Shown: one piece after another, positions 1 through 8,357 of the stretch
Numbering within the stretch: position 1 is the stretch's first letter
How the letters are laid out: the number at the start of each line of letters is the position of its first letter
Source: CAYLUN01 sp964386865
Lineage (GTDB): Bacteria; Verrucomicrobiota; Kiritimatiellia; RFP12; UBA1067
Length of the DNA: 64,000 nt
Assembly (NCBI GenBank): GCA_964386865.1
Contig: CAYLUN010000003.1
Coordinates: 124,001-188,000, forward strand
Direction of reading: 5' to 3'
The notes under the pieces: generated by a model
The model's input: the letters and a program-made list of their open reading frames with translations, nothing else
Database searches by the model: none
What the model was told of the DNA's origin: nothing
Made by a program: the position numbers and the translations under genes

Positions 1-1
1 C

Positions 2-916
2 GACGTCGAGGCGGCGCTGCGGCGCGTGCCGAAGCCGGATGCGCTGTGGGTGCCCTGCTTCCGCCAGCGCGACCTGGCGGCGGCGCGGCGGTGGTGCGAC
101 CGCCACGGCGTGCCGCTGATTTTCGATCCGTTGATCAGCGCCTACGACAAGCAGGTGTGGGAGCGCTTCAAGCTCAAGGACGGGAGCCGCGCGGCGGGGC
201 GCCTGCTGGCGTGGGAGAAGTCGCTTTTCGCCAAGGCCGACCGCGTGGTCGCCGACACGGCGAGCCACGCCGCCTTTTATGCCGAGACGTTGGGCGTGCC
301 GGCCGAGAAGATCCACGTGGTCTACGTGGGGGCGGACGAGGCGCTCTTCCAGCCCGCTCCGCCGCGCGAGGCGGCGGGGCCCGCCGAGGTGCTCTTCTAC
401 GGCAGCTTCATCCCGCTGCACGGCGCGGAGACGATCATCGAAGCGGCCCGCGCGTACAGCGGCCCGCCCGCGCGGTGGTGCCTGCTGGGCGACGGGCCGC
501 AGAAAGCCGCGTGCGCGGCGGCGGCGGCCGGGCTGGCCAGCGTCTGCTTTGAAGGCCGCATCCCGTACGGCCAGCTGTCCGCCCGCCTCCACCGGGCTGA
601 CATCCTGCTGGGCGTTTTCGGCACGACGAACAAGGCCGGGCGAGTCATTCCGAACAAGGTCTTTCAGGCGCTGGCGGCGGGGCGGCCGGTGATCACGCGC
701 GCCTCGGACGCCTATCCGGAGGCCGCGCGGTCGGGGCCGGCGCTCACCTTCGTGCCGCCCGGCGACCCTGCGGCGCTCGCGGCGGCGGTCGCTCGCTGGA
801 CAGGAAACCGTGCCGCGCTCGCGGCGGCCGCGCGCGCCGCGCGCCCGACCTACGACGCCAGCTTCTCCTCCGACGCGATACGCAGCCAGCTCGCGCGCTG
901 TTTGCGCGCGCTGTGA
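2..916 (+). CDS. GT4-type glycosyltransferase, 5'-truncated by window edge
   Basis: The frame is open to the window edge, so the true start lies outside; the first internal start is a GTG at 26. What remains is the body of a GT-B fold transferase of the GT4 type. A linker segment (HVVYVGAD) is followed by the C-terminal nucleotide-sugar domain, with FYGSFIPLHGAETIIEAA, a LLGDGP strand, and a late segment (NKVFQALAAGRPVIT, then a Pro/Gly-rich stretch) where the usual family has its E-x7-E donor site. The enzyme would add a sugar to a lipid- or polysaccharide-linked acceptor on the cytoplasmic face. It opens a cluster of glycosyltransferases and decoration enzymes running to 13.6 kb, so a role in surface polysaccharide assembly is likely. 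Donor and acceptor cannot be read from sequence. The stop is TGA at 914-916; no clear terminator follows. Confidence 0.85.
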   Translation, partial: DVEAALRRVPKPDALWVPCFRQRDLAAARRWCDRHGVPLIFDPLISAYDKQVWERFKLKDGSRAAGRLLAWEKSLFAKADRVVADTASHAAFYAETLGVPAEKIHVVYVGADEALFQPAPPREAAGPAEVLFYGSFIPLHGAETIIEAARAYSGPPARWCLLGDGPQKAACAAAAAGLASVCFEGRIPYGQLSARLHRADILLGVFGTTNKAGRVIPNKVFQALAAGRPVITRASDAYPEAARSGPALTFVPPGDPAALAAAVARWTGNRAALAAAARAARPTYDASFSSDAIRSQLARCLRAL

Positions 917-1054
917 TATCCGCTCGAAGCGTAGTGGCCGCCATCCGGTTGGGCGCGCGCACTATCGCCAAGTGCTTTCGCAACGAAAAGCGCAGCTCCG
1001 TTGGCCGCCTCCCTGCAGGCCCTCAGGTCGGCCGCCTTTTCTTCCGGGGTGCGG

Positions 1055-1068
1055 ACTTCACGGTTCAG
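1055..1068. repeat. Two heptamer units in the 917-1115 spacer
   Basis: The 10-mer TTCACGGTTC at 1057-1066 forms two adjacent heptamers (ACTTCAC, GGTTCAG). The same 10-mer recurs at 39117, 60731 and 60755. No gene or promoter was identified in the rest of this 200-nt spacer. Confidence 0.5.
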
Positions 1069-1115
1069 GTATCCTGGCGCCTCGCATCTAATTGGCATGA
1101 AGCACATGCCGACAA

Positions 1116-1409
1116 TTACGGCGAAAGGTGAAAATCAAAGTTCTCATAAGAATCTTTCTCATAGCCACAGGCCCATGCCGCCAAATCGACGGGAAGGAAA
1201 CCGGTATCAACTACAACGTCTACGGGCAGTGACAGAATACCCGCCAGACACATTACTGTAACATCTTGAGGCGCATAGTAGAGGTCAGCCACGACCGCCT
1301 TATAGGGATAGCTTCCAAAGAAATCTTGTCCCGTTCTTGTTTGAAGAGTGCCCATACACCCGGACATCAAGAGTGCTATCAATGGCATCATTCGTTGCAT
1401 AAGGTTCAT
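1116..1409 (-). CDS. YceK/YidQ-like small lipoprotein
   Basis: This is a 97-aa predicted lipoprotein. The chosen start (MNLMQRMMPL) has a GAGGT Shine-Dalgarno about 8 nt upstream; a longer frame from 1436 lacks such support. The N-terminus is hydrophobic and ends in LMSGC, an acceptable but not perfect lipobox (Met at -3) that would lipidate Cys17. The mature part, GSYPYKAVVADLYY followed by LSLPVDVVVDTGFLPVDL, matches the pattern of the enterobacterial YceK/YidQ family: a Gly-Ser-Tyr-Pro patch followed by a PLSxxDLPLSxxxDTLLLPxDL motif. Members are small envelope lipoproteins of unknown biochemical role. It stands alone between glycosyltransferase genes and need not belong to the polysaccharide pathway. 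Confidence 0.75.
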   Translation of the reverse strand: MNLMQRMMPLIALLMSGCMGTLQTRTGQDFFGSYPYKAVVADLYYAPQDVTVMCLAGILSLPVDVVVDTGFLPVDLAAWACGYEKDSYENFDFHLSP

Positions 1410-1513
1410 TTCGCCGACCTCGTTGTTACTGTCCAACAGCGCCCTCTAGGCAAGGCGCAGCCGTTGCCTAATACCAATGCCGAGAAAAGTAAATGAACTA
1501 AACGGGCGGCCCC

Positions 1514-1578
1514 ACACACAGGGAGGGACGGCTTCCACGCCGTCCGCGGCCGGGGTGGAGCCCGGCCCTCCCGTGTGT
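1514..1578. repeat. REP-like three-way hairpin
   Basis: An outer stem pairs ACACAC plus GGGAGGG (1514-1527, one bulged A) with CCCTCCC plus GTGTGT (1566-1578). It encloses two hairpins: GACGGC/GCCGTC (1527-1544) and GCCGGG/CCCGGC (1549-1566). The whole folds as a three-way junction on either strand. It lies in the 1410-1782 gap, which holds no convincing gene. REP/BIME-like DNA is the best label; a bidirectional terminator is possible, but no T-run follows. Confidence 0.6.
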
Positions 1579-1782
1579 CTTGTGCCTGGCATAGGGTCTA
1601 GATACTTTTCGGCAGTGGTATAAGAGGACTGGATAGCGTCTTTCCTCAGAACATGGTCCACCACTTCTTCGTGAAGAAGGCGCCGAAACTGATCGGATTT
1701 GTGTCGGGACATGCAGGCGGCGTCTATCAAGGGAACGGCGAGCCGCGCGGCAGGGCCGCGCGGCCTCGCATGGCCGCTGCGC

Positions 1783-2520
1783 TCAGCGGCTGGCGGGCTT
1801 GGCGCAGAGGAAGATCTCGCGCGTGGACGGGTAGTCGAGCCCGTACCGCTCGACGTCCTGCGCCGGCAGATCCGGTACGCTCAGCACCTCGACGCCGAAC
1901 CCCCCGGCCTTCAGGCGCTCCGAGAAGTCGAGCCCGTACAGCCGGAGGTGATCCTCCTGCTTGAAGTGCTCGAGCCGGCCGGCCGGCGTCTTGACCTCCG
2001 GGTTTTCGTAGGTGGCCGCGCCGTAGACCGGCACCATGATGACGGCCAATCCTCCGGGGCGGAGCACGCGGAAAAGTTCAGAGATCGCCTTGCGGTCGTC
2101 CTCGATGTGCTCCAGCACGTGCGAGCACCAGAGCAGCGAGAAGCTGGCGTCCGGCAGGCGCAGGTTGATGATGTCCATGTGCTCCATCGCGGCCGGCGAC
2201 GCAATGTCCACGCTGAGATACGACTTCGAGATCGAGCGGAGCCACGGCACCACGCAGCGCTCGGGCGCGAAGTGAAGGGTCTTGTCGGCGTGCTGGGCCA
2301 GCTTATCCTTCAGCGTGAGGAACGCGAAGCGGTGCCGCTCGGCCGAACCGCAAGACGGGCAGGCGAAGCTGTCGGCCGGCTTGTCGGGGAAGGGGATGCG
2401 CAGAAAGGCGTGGCCCGTCCACCCGCAGATGGGGCACTCGCGCCCTGACCCGAGAGACAGATACAAGAAGCGAAGTCGCTTGAAAAGACCCGGCATGATT
2501 CGTATGCGTTTTCGTTTCAT
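1783..2520 (-). CDS. Zinc-ribbon SAM-dependent methyltransferase
   Basis: This is a 245-aa class I methyltransferase. The ATG at 2520 is preceded by AGGAG at 6-nt spacing. The basic N-terminus leads into a CPICG...CPSCGS pair (about residues 34-57), a probable zinc knuckle. The Rossmann methyltransferase core follows: the acidic strand end YLSVDIAS, then LWCSHVLEHIEDD and a LRPGGLAVIMVPV strand, as in the Methyltransf_11 family. The usual GxGxG glycine loop is replaced by LHFAPE, so motif I is degenerate, as in many methyltransferases of polysaccharide loci. The likely substrate is a sugar or lipid-linked intermediate, inferred only from the neighbours. It is divergent from the CgeB-like gene, with both promoters in the shared 195-nt spacer. 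Confidence 0.8.
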   Translation of the reverse strand: MKRKRIRIMPGLFKRLRFLYLSLGSGRECPICGWTGHAFLRIPFPDKPADSFACPSCGSAERHRFAFLTLKDKLAQHADKTLHFAPERCVVPWLRSISKSYLSVDIASPAAMEHMDIINLRLPDASFSLLWCSHVLEHIEDDRKAISELFRVLRPGGLAVIMVPVYGAATYENPEVKTPAGRLEHFKQEDHLRLYGLDFSERLKAGGFGVEVLSVPDLPAQDVERYGLDYPSTREIFLCAKPASR

Positions 2521-2586
2521 TCTTCTCCTCTCGAGGGCTGACAGGGGGGCCGTATCGCGGGGCGCCTCTTACGATACGTGTTTTGT

Positions 2587-2616
2587 ACAGTACACAAGAC
2601 TGAACACGGGTGTCAA
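2587..2616 (-). promoter_or_regulatory. Sigma-70-type promoter for the methyltransferase
   Basis: Read on the minus strand, a perfect -35 TTGACA (2611-2616) stands 18 nt from a weak -10 TACTGT (2587-2592). The -10 lies inside the palindrome TGTACAGTACA, which could be an operator. The leader would be about 60 nt. Confidence 0.45.
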
Positions 2617-2654
2617 GGGCGCGCTATCTTGCTAGGTACAAGGCCCCCGTATTC

Positions 2655-2663
2655 TGCTACAAT
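2655..2663 (+). promoter_or_regulatory. Extended -10 promoter upstream of the CgeB-like gene
   Basis: TG-C-TACAAT is an extended -10 element with 5/6 match to TATAAT and no good -35. It would start transcription near 2670, 46 nt before the ATG at 2716. GTATT/AATAC arms flank it as a small dyad. Confidence 0.45.
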
Positions 2664-2715
2664 ACGCGCAGTATTCACAGCCTGTAGCGGGCGAACGGGA
2701 GGCACGGAAGACGAC

Positions 2716-3741
2716 ATGCGCATCTTGATGGTCGACAATATGCAACTCCGCCAGTACGGCAACCTGAAAATGGGGCCGGGGCGGAAACTGGTCTGTGGCG
2801 CCATCCGCAACAACTGCCGGCTGGCCGAGTTCAGCGACCGCGATATCGCCCGCTACCTCGCCCCGCTCGGGATTCGCAAAATTGGCGGCCGCCTCGCCAA
2901 CAAGAAGCTGGTCCAGACCGCCAAGAACTTCAAGCCCGACCTCCTGTTTATCGGGCACTGCGACTACATCCGCAACTGGGCGCTCGACGAGATCCGCGCG
3001 GCCCTCCCGAAGATCCGCATGGCGCACTTCAACATCGACCCGCTCTGGATGGACTGGCACCTCCAGCAGATCCGGGAGCGGATGCATTCGACCGACGCGA
3101 TCTTCGTGACCACGGGCGGGCCGGCCCTGAAGCAGTTCTGCACGGGCAAGAATGTGGTCGCCTACATGCCCAACCCCTCGGACCCGTCGATGGAGGTCGA
3201 GGACAACTCGCTGAAGACCGAGTTCGCCCGCGACCTGCTGTTCTGCGGCAAAGAGATCGCCGGAGACGACCGCAACGAGTTCCTGCGCGGCCTGGAGCGC
3301 GAGCTGTCGGGCACGCTCCGCTTCGACATCTTCGGCATGTTCGGCCGGCCGCCGGTCTGGGGGGCGAGCTACGAGAAGACCTTGGCCGAGAGCAAGATGG
3401 CGCTAAACCTGAACCGCAAGGAGGAGTGGCCGCTTTACTCCTCCGACCGCATCGCGCACCTGATGGGCAGCGGCCTGCTGACCTTCCTGAGCGACCGCGG
3501 CAGCATGCAGAAGTTCTTCAGCGACCGCGAGGCCGCTTTCTTCCACGACGCGGGCGACCTGCGGGACAAGATCCTGTACTATCAGGCGCACGACGACGCG
3601 CGCCGCGCGGTCGCCGCGGCGGGCCGGGCGCGCTACCACCAGCTGTTCAGCGGCAGCCGCACGCTGAAGTTCATGGCCGAGACCTTGCTGGGCGAGCCCT
3701 ACTCGGAGGCCTACGAGTGGGCGGACGAGGTCTACCGATGA
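2716..3741 (+). CDS. CgeB-like glycosyltransferase
   Basis: This is a 341-aa protein. ATG 2716 is chosen because MRILMVDN begins the expected first beta strand and GGAGG/GGAAG sequences lie upstream; the frame is open further 5' without homology-like sequence. The N-terminal half holds KPDLLFIGHCDYI and AHFNIDPLWMD, and the C-terminal half FGMFGRPPVWGASYEKTLAESKMALNLNRKEE followed by SDRIAHLMGSGLLTFLSDRGSMQKFF. That layout matches the CgeB/Glyco_trans_1_2 group of GT-B enzymes. The stop overlaps the next start in an ATGA, so it is translationally coupled to the GT2 gene. Role: sugar transfer in the surface polysaccharide pathway; substrate unknown. Confidence 0.8.
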   Translation: MRILMVDNMQLRQYGNLKMGPGRKLVCGAIRNNCRLAEFSDRDIARYLAPLGIRKIGGRLANKKLVQTAKNFKPDLLFIGHCDYIRNWALDEIRAALPKIRMAHFNIDPLWMDWHLQQIRERMHSTDAIFVTTGGPALKQFCTGKNVVAYMPNPSDPSMEVEDNSLKTEFARDLLFCGKEIAGDDRNEFLRGLERELSGTLRFDIFGMFGRPPVWGASYEKTLAESKMALNLNRKEEWPLYSSDRIAHLMGSGLLTFLSDRGSMQKFFSDREAAFFHDAGDLRDKILYYQAHDDARRAVAAAGRARYHQLFSGSRTLKFMAETLLGEPYSEAYEWADEVYR

Positions 3742-4754
3742 GAGGCGCGGCGCGCATTTCGCTCGTGATCCCGCTGTATAACGCCGAGCGCTATGTGAAG
3801 GGCTGCCTGGACTCCGTGGCTAGCCAGACCTGTGACCGCTTCGAGTGCCTGTGCATCGACGACGGATCAACCGACCGCACGGCGGCGATCATCGGCGACT
3901 ACGCGGCGCGCGACGACCGCTTCTCGCTGTACCAGCAGGCGAACGCAGGCTGTTCGGCCGCGCGCAACCGGGGCATCCGGCTGTCGGCGGCCCCGTATCT
4001 GGCCTTCCTCGACGCCGACGACGTGCTGCACCCCCAGGCGTTCGAGATCCTGCTCCACCTCATTGAGAGCCGGGAGGCGGACGTGTCCTCCTTTCAGTAC
4101 GGCCGCGTGCCGAACACCTTCGAGCTGGCTGAGCCGGCGCGCTACGTGGTCGGCGAGGTGCCGGTGACCGTCGACACGGCGCCCTTCCGCTCGTTCTTGT
4201 CCAAGAGAGACAAGCGCGAGTCGGCGGCGGTTTGGACGCGGCTTTATCGGCGGCGGTCGATCGAGGGGATCGCCTTTCCCGAGGGCGTGCATTTCGCGGA
4301 GGATCTGGTCTTCGTAACCAAGGTCATGCACCGCATCCGGTCGCTAGCCGCCACGCCCCTGACGCTGCTGTTCTACCGGGATCACCCGGCCTCCGCGACG
4401 AACCGGCCGCTCTCCGAGCGCCCGCTGCGCTCGTATGCGCAGGCCGCGCGGGAGCTGCACGCGTACTTCGGGGGCCAGCCGCTGACGCGCCAGGAGGCCG
4501 GGAGGGTCTTGGTGTTCCTTTCGACCCTGGTGTACAAGACCAGCGTGGTGCCGTTCCTCCGCGACGAGCGGCTCCGGGAGGACGCCGCTCTCCTCGAGCT
4601 GGCTCGCGCGCAATGGCTGGAGCTGCTCGCGTCGGGGGCCGTGGGGCTGTCGGGCCTGAGCCTGAGGAAGCGGCTGGCCGGCTGGTGCTTCGCCAAGAAC
4701 CGGCTTGCGCTCGGGCGGCGGCTCGACGCGCTGGTCGCGAAAAGAGGGCGATAG
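3738..4754 (+). CDS. GT2 family glycosyltransferase A
   Basis: This is a 338-aa GT-A fold enzyme. It begins with the signature ISLVIPLYNAERYVKGCLDSVASQT, followed by CIDDGSTDRT, ANAGCSAARNRGI and the metal-binding FLDADDVLHP (DxD at about residues 90-94). The start ATG overlaps the previous stop (ATGA), and the next gene starts 2 nt after its stop, so the three genes form one transcriptional unit. It is closely similar to the following GT2 along its whole length (shared SFRHAD/SFQYGR, FAEDLVFVTKVMH and LLFYRDHPAS segments), so the pair is a tandem duplication. The conserved C-terminal helix block after the catalytic domain probably reads the acceptor. Confidence 0.9.
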   Translation: MRGAARISLVIPLYNAERYVKGCLDSVASQTCDRFECLCIDDGSTDRTAAIIGDYAARDDRFSLYQQANAGCSAARNRGIRLSAAPYLAFLDADDVLHPQAFEILLHLIESREADVSSFQYGRVPNTFELAEPARYVVGEVPVTVDTAPFRSFLSKRDKRESAAVWTRLYRRRSIEGIAFPEGVHFAEDLVFVTKVMHRIRSLAATPLTLLFYRDHPASATNRPLSERPLRSYAQAARELHAYFGGQPLTRQEAGRVLVFLSTLVYKTSVVPFLRDERLREDAALLELARAQWLELLASGAVGLSGLSLRKRLAGWCFAKNRLALGRRLDALVAKRGR

Positions 4755-4756
4755 CT

Positions 4757-5755
4757 ATGGCGGAAGCCACCATCTCGCTGGTCATCCCGATGTTCAATGC
4801 GGCCCGGCACCTGGAGGCGTGCCTGGCGTCGGTGGAGGGGCAGACGTTCGCCGGCTTCGAATGCCTCTGCGTGGACGACGGCTCGGCGGACAGCTCCGCC
4901 GCCCTCGCGCAGTCCTTCGCCGCGCGCGACTCGAGGTTCAGGGTCGTGAGGCAGCCGAACGCGGGGTGCTCGGCCGCGCGGAACCGGGGCATGGGCCTGG
5001 CGTCGGCGCCGTTCCTGGCCTTCCTCGACGCCGACGACGTGCTGCACCCGCAGGCGCTCGACGTGGCGCTCGCCCTCATCGAGCGCCACCGGGCCGACGT
5101 GGCGTCCTTCAGGCACGCGGATGTGCCGGACGCGTTCGTCCTGCCGGAGACGGCCCGGTATGCGGCCGACGCCGTGCCGGCGAGCGTGACGGACGCGCCC
5201 TTCCGCTCGTTCTTCCGGCCGACGCGCGACAAGGTCAAGGGCGACCCCGTGGAGATCTGGCTGAACCTCTACCGCCGGGCGGCCATCCGGGGCATCGCGT
5301 TCACGGAGGGCGTGCACTTCGCGGAGGATGTCGTGTTTGTGGTCAAAGTGATGCACGCCATCCGGCGGCGGGTCTCCACGCCGACGACCCTGCTGTTCCA
5401 CCGCGACAACCCGGCCTCCGCCATCAACCAGGGCGTGACCGAGAAGTACCTGTCTTCGCACGCGCGGGCCGCCCGCGACCTTCACGACCACTTTGCGCAG
5501 CGCGCGCTTGACCCGCAGGACGCCCGCCTGGTCTCGCGCTACATTTCGTACATGCTTTACAAAGCCTGCGTCTCGCAGCCCGCGCGCAAGATCCGGCTGC
5601 CGGAGGGCCGCCCCGTGCTGGAGCGCGCCCGCGTGCTGGCCGCTGAGCTGGCCGCTCAGGGGCTCTTCGATGCCGGCGGCCTCGGCCTCCGGAAGCGGCT
5701 CGCCACGCGGTGTTTTCTCGGCGGGTGGGTGCGCCTGGCGAGGCGGCTGGCGTAG
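4757..5755 (+). CDS. GT2 family glycosyltransferase B (tandem paralogue)
   Basis: This is a 332-aa GT-A glycosyltransferase starting MAEATISLVIPMFN, 2 nt after the stop of its paralogue, with a weak GAGGG Shine-Dalgarno. The same landmarks are present: CVDDGSADSS, NAGCSAARNRGM, FLDADDVLHP and the FAEDVVFVVKVMHAI segment typical of capsule and O-antigen GT2 enzymes. Divergence from copy A lies mostly in the middle acceptor-side region (an FFRPTRDKVKG insertion), as expected if the two add different linkages of one repeat unit. It is the last plus-strand gene before a convergent minus-strand operon. Confidence 0.9.
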   Translation: MAEATISLVIPMFNAARHLEACLASVEGQTFAGFECLCVDDGSADSSAALAQSFAARDSRFRVVRQPNAGCSAARNRGMGLASAPFLAFLDADDVLHPQALDVALALIERHRADVASFRHADVPDAFVLPETARYAADAVPASVTDAPFRSFFRPTRDKVKGDPVEIWLNLYRRAAIRGIAFTEGVHFAEDVVFVVKVMHAIRRRVSTPTTLLFHRDNPASAINQGVTEKYLSSHARAARDLHDHFAQRALDPQDARLVSRYISYMLYKACVSQPARKIRLPEGRPVLERARVLAAELAAQGLFDAGGLGLRKRLATRCFLGGWVRLARRLA

Positions 5756-5761
5756 CGGGTT

Positions 5762-5803
5762 CGCTCCGGCTGCCCGGCAGGGCCGGCTGGCGCGGGCGGA
5801 GCG
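5762..5803. terminator. Hairpin between convergent genes
   Basis: CGCTCCG (5762-5768) pairs with CGGAGCG (5797-5803), with further GC pairing inside. It lies in the 49-nt gap between two convergent stops. There is no T-run, so an intrinsic terminator is only possible, not shown. Confidence 0.3.
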
Positions 5804-5804
5804 C

Positions 5805-6932
5805 CTATTGGACATCCGGCAGGGCGCGGCGCGCCACGGCCCGGAGCGTCTCCGCGTTCGCCGCCGCCGTGTCCGGCCCGCAGCGGTTCTGGTCTGCGGC
5901 GACGCGCTCCAGGATCAGGCGGTTGATGGCGGGGCTGTAGTGGACGATGTCCGTGTAGTTGGCGAGGTTCGTGACGACGCCGACCTCGGCCTGGAAGTCG
6001 TAGGCGCGCACGTTCGGCAGCGGCAGAACCTCTTGGATGAGGCGCGCCTTGACGTCCAGTATCGTGTCCAAGGTGCCGTCCCTCAGAAACGAGCCCCAAA
6101 CCAGCTCCGAGTAGGGCGGGAAGAAAAGGACGTATTCGATCTCGGGGTGGGCGCGGAACCCGCTGAGGTAATACGTCGCGAAGTTCTCAATCATCAAGCG
6201 GGCGGTCTCCTGCTTCCCCTCTCGTCGCATGCTGACCAGATCGACCGTATTCCGCTTGTCGCGCATCATCTTGAGGACGCGCTCCCGGCCGTACTTCGTG
6301 CGCCCGGTGCCGTCGTCCGAGCAGAACATCATGTCGGGGTTCAGGCGCCGGCCGTCGCGCAGGTGAGCCTTGACCACGTCCACGCAGGCGTCGAACACCA
6401 CGTCCGCGTTGAACAGGTACGCGCACTCGTGAAGGGGCGAGAGGCTGTAGAGGAAGGGCTCGAGCGGAATGAAGTGGGTGCCGGGCTTCGCGGCCATCGC
6501 GTTCAGGTCCACGCTGGTGAGAATGCGGCTAACGCCGCGGTTCGTGATCGCCATATCTGTGAAGAGCTTGTAGGTCGCGGGGTAGCAGCAGGAAGCCGTC
6601 GCCTTGATCGGCTGGGGCCACTTCAGAAGCTGCCTCACGTCGGCCAGGGAGAAGTTGAAGCAGATGGAGGAGCCGGCGATGACGGAGTCATAGTCGGCCG
6701 TGCGCAGCATGTTGGGTATCATCCGGTACTCGTCCCGGTAAACCGGGCCGACGAGCGGCATTTTGTGATAGCGGCGGTAGGGGTCGATGAGGGCGACGGC
6801 TGCCGCGCAGAGCGCGAGAAACAGGCCTGCGCTCGCGAGAACCGTGCCGAACCAGCGCGCGCACGGCAGCTCGGCGGACAGCCGGCTGTTTGCTCGCGCG
6901 CGGACGGATTGTAAGGCTTTTAGGATTCGCAT
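5805..6932 (-). CDS. Membrane-anchored SGNH-like partner of the MBOAT acyltransferase
   Basis: This is a 375-aa protein with one N-terminal membrane segment (about residues 28-49) and the rest outside the cytoplasm. YDSVIAGSSICFNF (Ser at 88-89) resembles block I of SGNH/GDSL-fold proteins. TDIVHYSP near residue 331 supplies a D-x-x-H pair where the catalytic Asp/His sit. Proteins of this kind (DltD, AlgJ/AlgX-like) are usually encoded beside an MBOAT protein and pass its acyl group to an exported polysaccharide. The MBOAT gene here ends 9 nt upstream. The most likely function is therefore O-acylation (probably acetylation) of the surface glycan. The start ATG at 6932 follows a short spacer; family membership rests on motifs only. 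Confidence 0.65.
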   Translation of the reverse strand: MRILKALQSVRARANSRLSAELPCARWFGTVLASAGLFLALCAAAVALIDPYRRYHKMPLVGPVYRDEYRMIPNMLRTADYDSVIAGSSICFNFSLADVRQLLKWPQPIKATASCCYPATYKLFTDMAITNRGVSRILTSVDLNAMAAKPGTHFIPLEPFLYSLSPLHECAYLFNADVVFDACVDVVKAHLRDGRRLNPDMMFCSDDGTGRTKYGRERVLKMMRDKRNTVDLVSMRREGKQETARLMIENFATYYLSGFRAHPEIEYVLFFPPYSELVWGSFLRDGTLDTILDVKARLIQEVLPLPNVRAYDFQAEVGVVTNLANYTDIVHYSPAINRLILERVAADQNRCGPDTAAANAETLRAVARRALPDVQ

Positions 6933-6941
6933 AGGCGGACG

Positions 6942-8357
6942 TTAGAAATTGAAGTAGATGAACGGGCTAATGCGGGCCATGCATAGAATCGACCAGGTCA
7001 GGAACAAGGCGGTCTCGGCCAGGCGCAGCCGGGTGGGGCGGAAGGTGACGCTGCGCTTGGCCGCGTTCTTGAAGGTCAGGCAGACCGCCGTCAGCGCGAC
7101 CAGGAGCAGGAGGCTGCCGTTCGTTGAGAAGTCCGGCCGGACCAGCTCCCGGATCGTGCCGTAATCCATGTTCGAGAAGTCGACCATCGAGCTCCAAATG
7201 CGCACCGCAGCCTCGACGCTGCTGGCCCTGAAGAGCACCAGCGTCAGCATGAAGAAGAGGAAGGTGAGTGCCCGGCCCAGGCGGCGGTGCATGGAGAAGC
7301 CGAACTCGTTCCAGAGGCGGTGGATGACGAGCGCCGCGCCGTGCATGCAGCCCCAGATCACGTAGGTCCAGCCCGCGCCGTGCCAGAGGCCGCTGACGAA
7401 GAAGGTGATTAGCAGGTTCAGGCAGGTTCTAAACGATCCGTAGCGGCTTCCTCCGAGCGGATAATAGACGTAGTGCGATAGAAAGCGCCCCAGCGTAATG
7501 TGCCAGCGCTGCCAAAAGTCGCGGATGTCGGTAGCCCGGTAGGGCGAGTTGAAGTTGATGGGCAGATGGATGTTGAACATTTTGCCCAGCCCGAGCGCCA
7601 TGTCGCAGTAGCCGCTGAAGTCGAAGTAGAGCTGCATCATGTACGCGAGCGCGGTGAACCAAGCCTGGAAAAAGGTCAACTCGCCGGAGAAGCCGAAGCC
7701 GCGGGTGGCCCAGATGGCCACCTGGTCGGCGATCACCAGCTTCTTGAACAGGCCGATCGACAGGAGGTGGAGGCCGCAGCTCAGGTGCAGCCAGTTGGGC
7801 TTGAGCGACTCCGGCTTCTCGAACTGGGGCATCATCTCCTGGTGGTGGACGATCGGGCCGGCCACCAGCTGGGGGAAGAAGGTCACGAACAGCGTGTAGT
7901 TCACGAAGCTAAGGTTGACCAGCCGGACGCCCTTGTAGGCGTCGACGACGCAGGAAATCTGCTGGAAGGTGAAGAAGCTAATGCCCAGCGGGAGCAGGAT
8001 GTGGAGCGCCGGAAAGTCGGTCTTCAGGAGCGCGTTGCAGTTCGCAAGCAGGAAGTCCGCGTACTTGTAATAGCCGATGAGCGACAGGTTGAAAAGGATG
8101 CCGAGCGTAAAAACAGCCTTGCGCGCGGCACCGCCGCGCGGCTGCCGCTCGATGGCGCGGACAAACCAGTAGTTGGCGACGATCGACGAGAGGATGATCC
8201 ACAGGTAGGCCGGGTTAAACCAGCCGTAGAAGACGAGTGAAGCTGCAGTCAGCCAGAGGTGCGCGACCACGCGTCCGGACAGGCGCCCCAGCAGGAAATA
8301 GCCCGCGAGCACGACCGGCAGGAAGAACAGCATGAACTCGTAAGAACTAAACAGCAT
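6942..8357 (-). CDS. MBOAT family O-acyltransferase (AlgI-like)
   Basis: This is a 471-aa multi-spanning membrane protein with the full set of MBOAT/AlgI landmarks: an N-terminal FSSYEFMLFFLPVV helix, QLVAGPIVHHQEMMPQ, YFDFSGYCDMALGLGKMFNI, NFNSPYRATDIRDFWQRWHITL, and FVSGLWHGAGWTYVIWG with the putative catalytic His near residue 325. It would move an acyl group from a cytoplasmic donor across the membrane for transfer to a polysaccharide, working with the SGNH-like neighbour. Its ATG overlaps the preceding PP-loop gene by 11 nt, so the two are translationally coupled. Length is normal for the family and nothing looks broken. Confidence 0.92.
   Translation of the reverse strand: MLFSSYEFMLFFLPVVLAGYFLLGRLSGRVVAHLWLTAASLVFYGWFNPAYLWIILSSIVANYWFVRAIERQPRGGAARKAVFTLGILFNLSLIGYYKYADFLLANCNALLKTDFPALHILLPLGISFFTFQQISCVVDAYKGVRLVNLSFVNYTLFVTFFPQLVAGPIVHHQEMMPQFEKPESLKPNWLHLSCGLHLLSIGLFKKLVIADQVAIWATRGFGFSGELTFFQAWFTALAYMMQLYFDFSGYCDMALGLGKMFNIHLPINFNSPYRATDIRDFWQRWHITLGRFLSHYVYYPLGGSRYGSFRTCLNLLITFFVSGLWHGAGWTYVIWGCMHGAALVIHRLWNEFGFSMHRRLGRALTFLFFMLTLVLFRASSVEAAVRIWSSMVDFSNMDYGTIRELVRPDFSTNGSLLLLVALTAVCLTFKNAAKRSVTFRPTRLRLAETALFLTWSILCMARISPFIYFNF

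Noticed and set aside
1446..1730. 94-codon minus-strand frame starting MIDAACMSRHKSD
   Set aside because: No Shine-Dalgarno, no recognisable domain, and the second half is translated from the REP-like hairpin.
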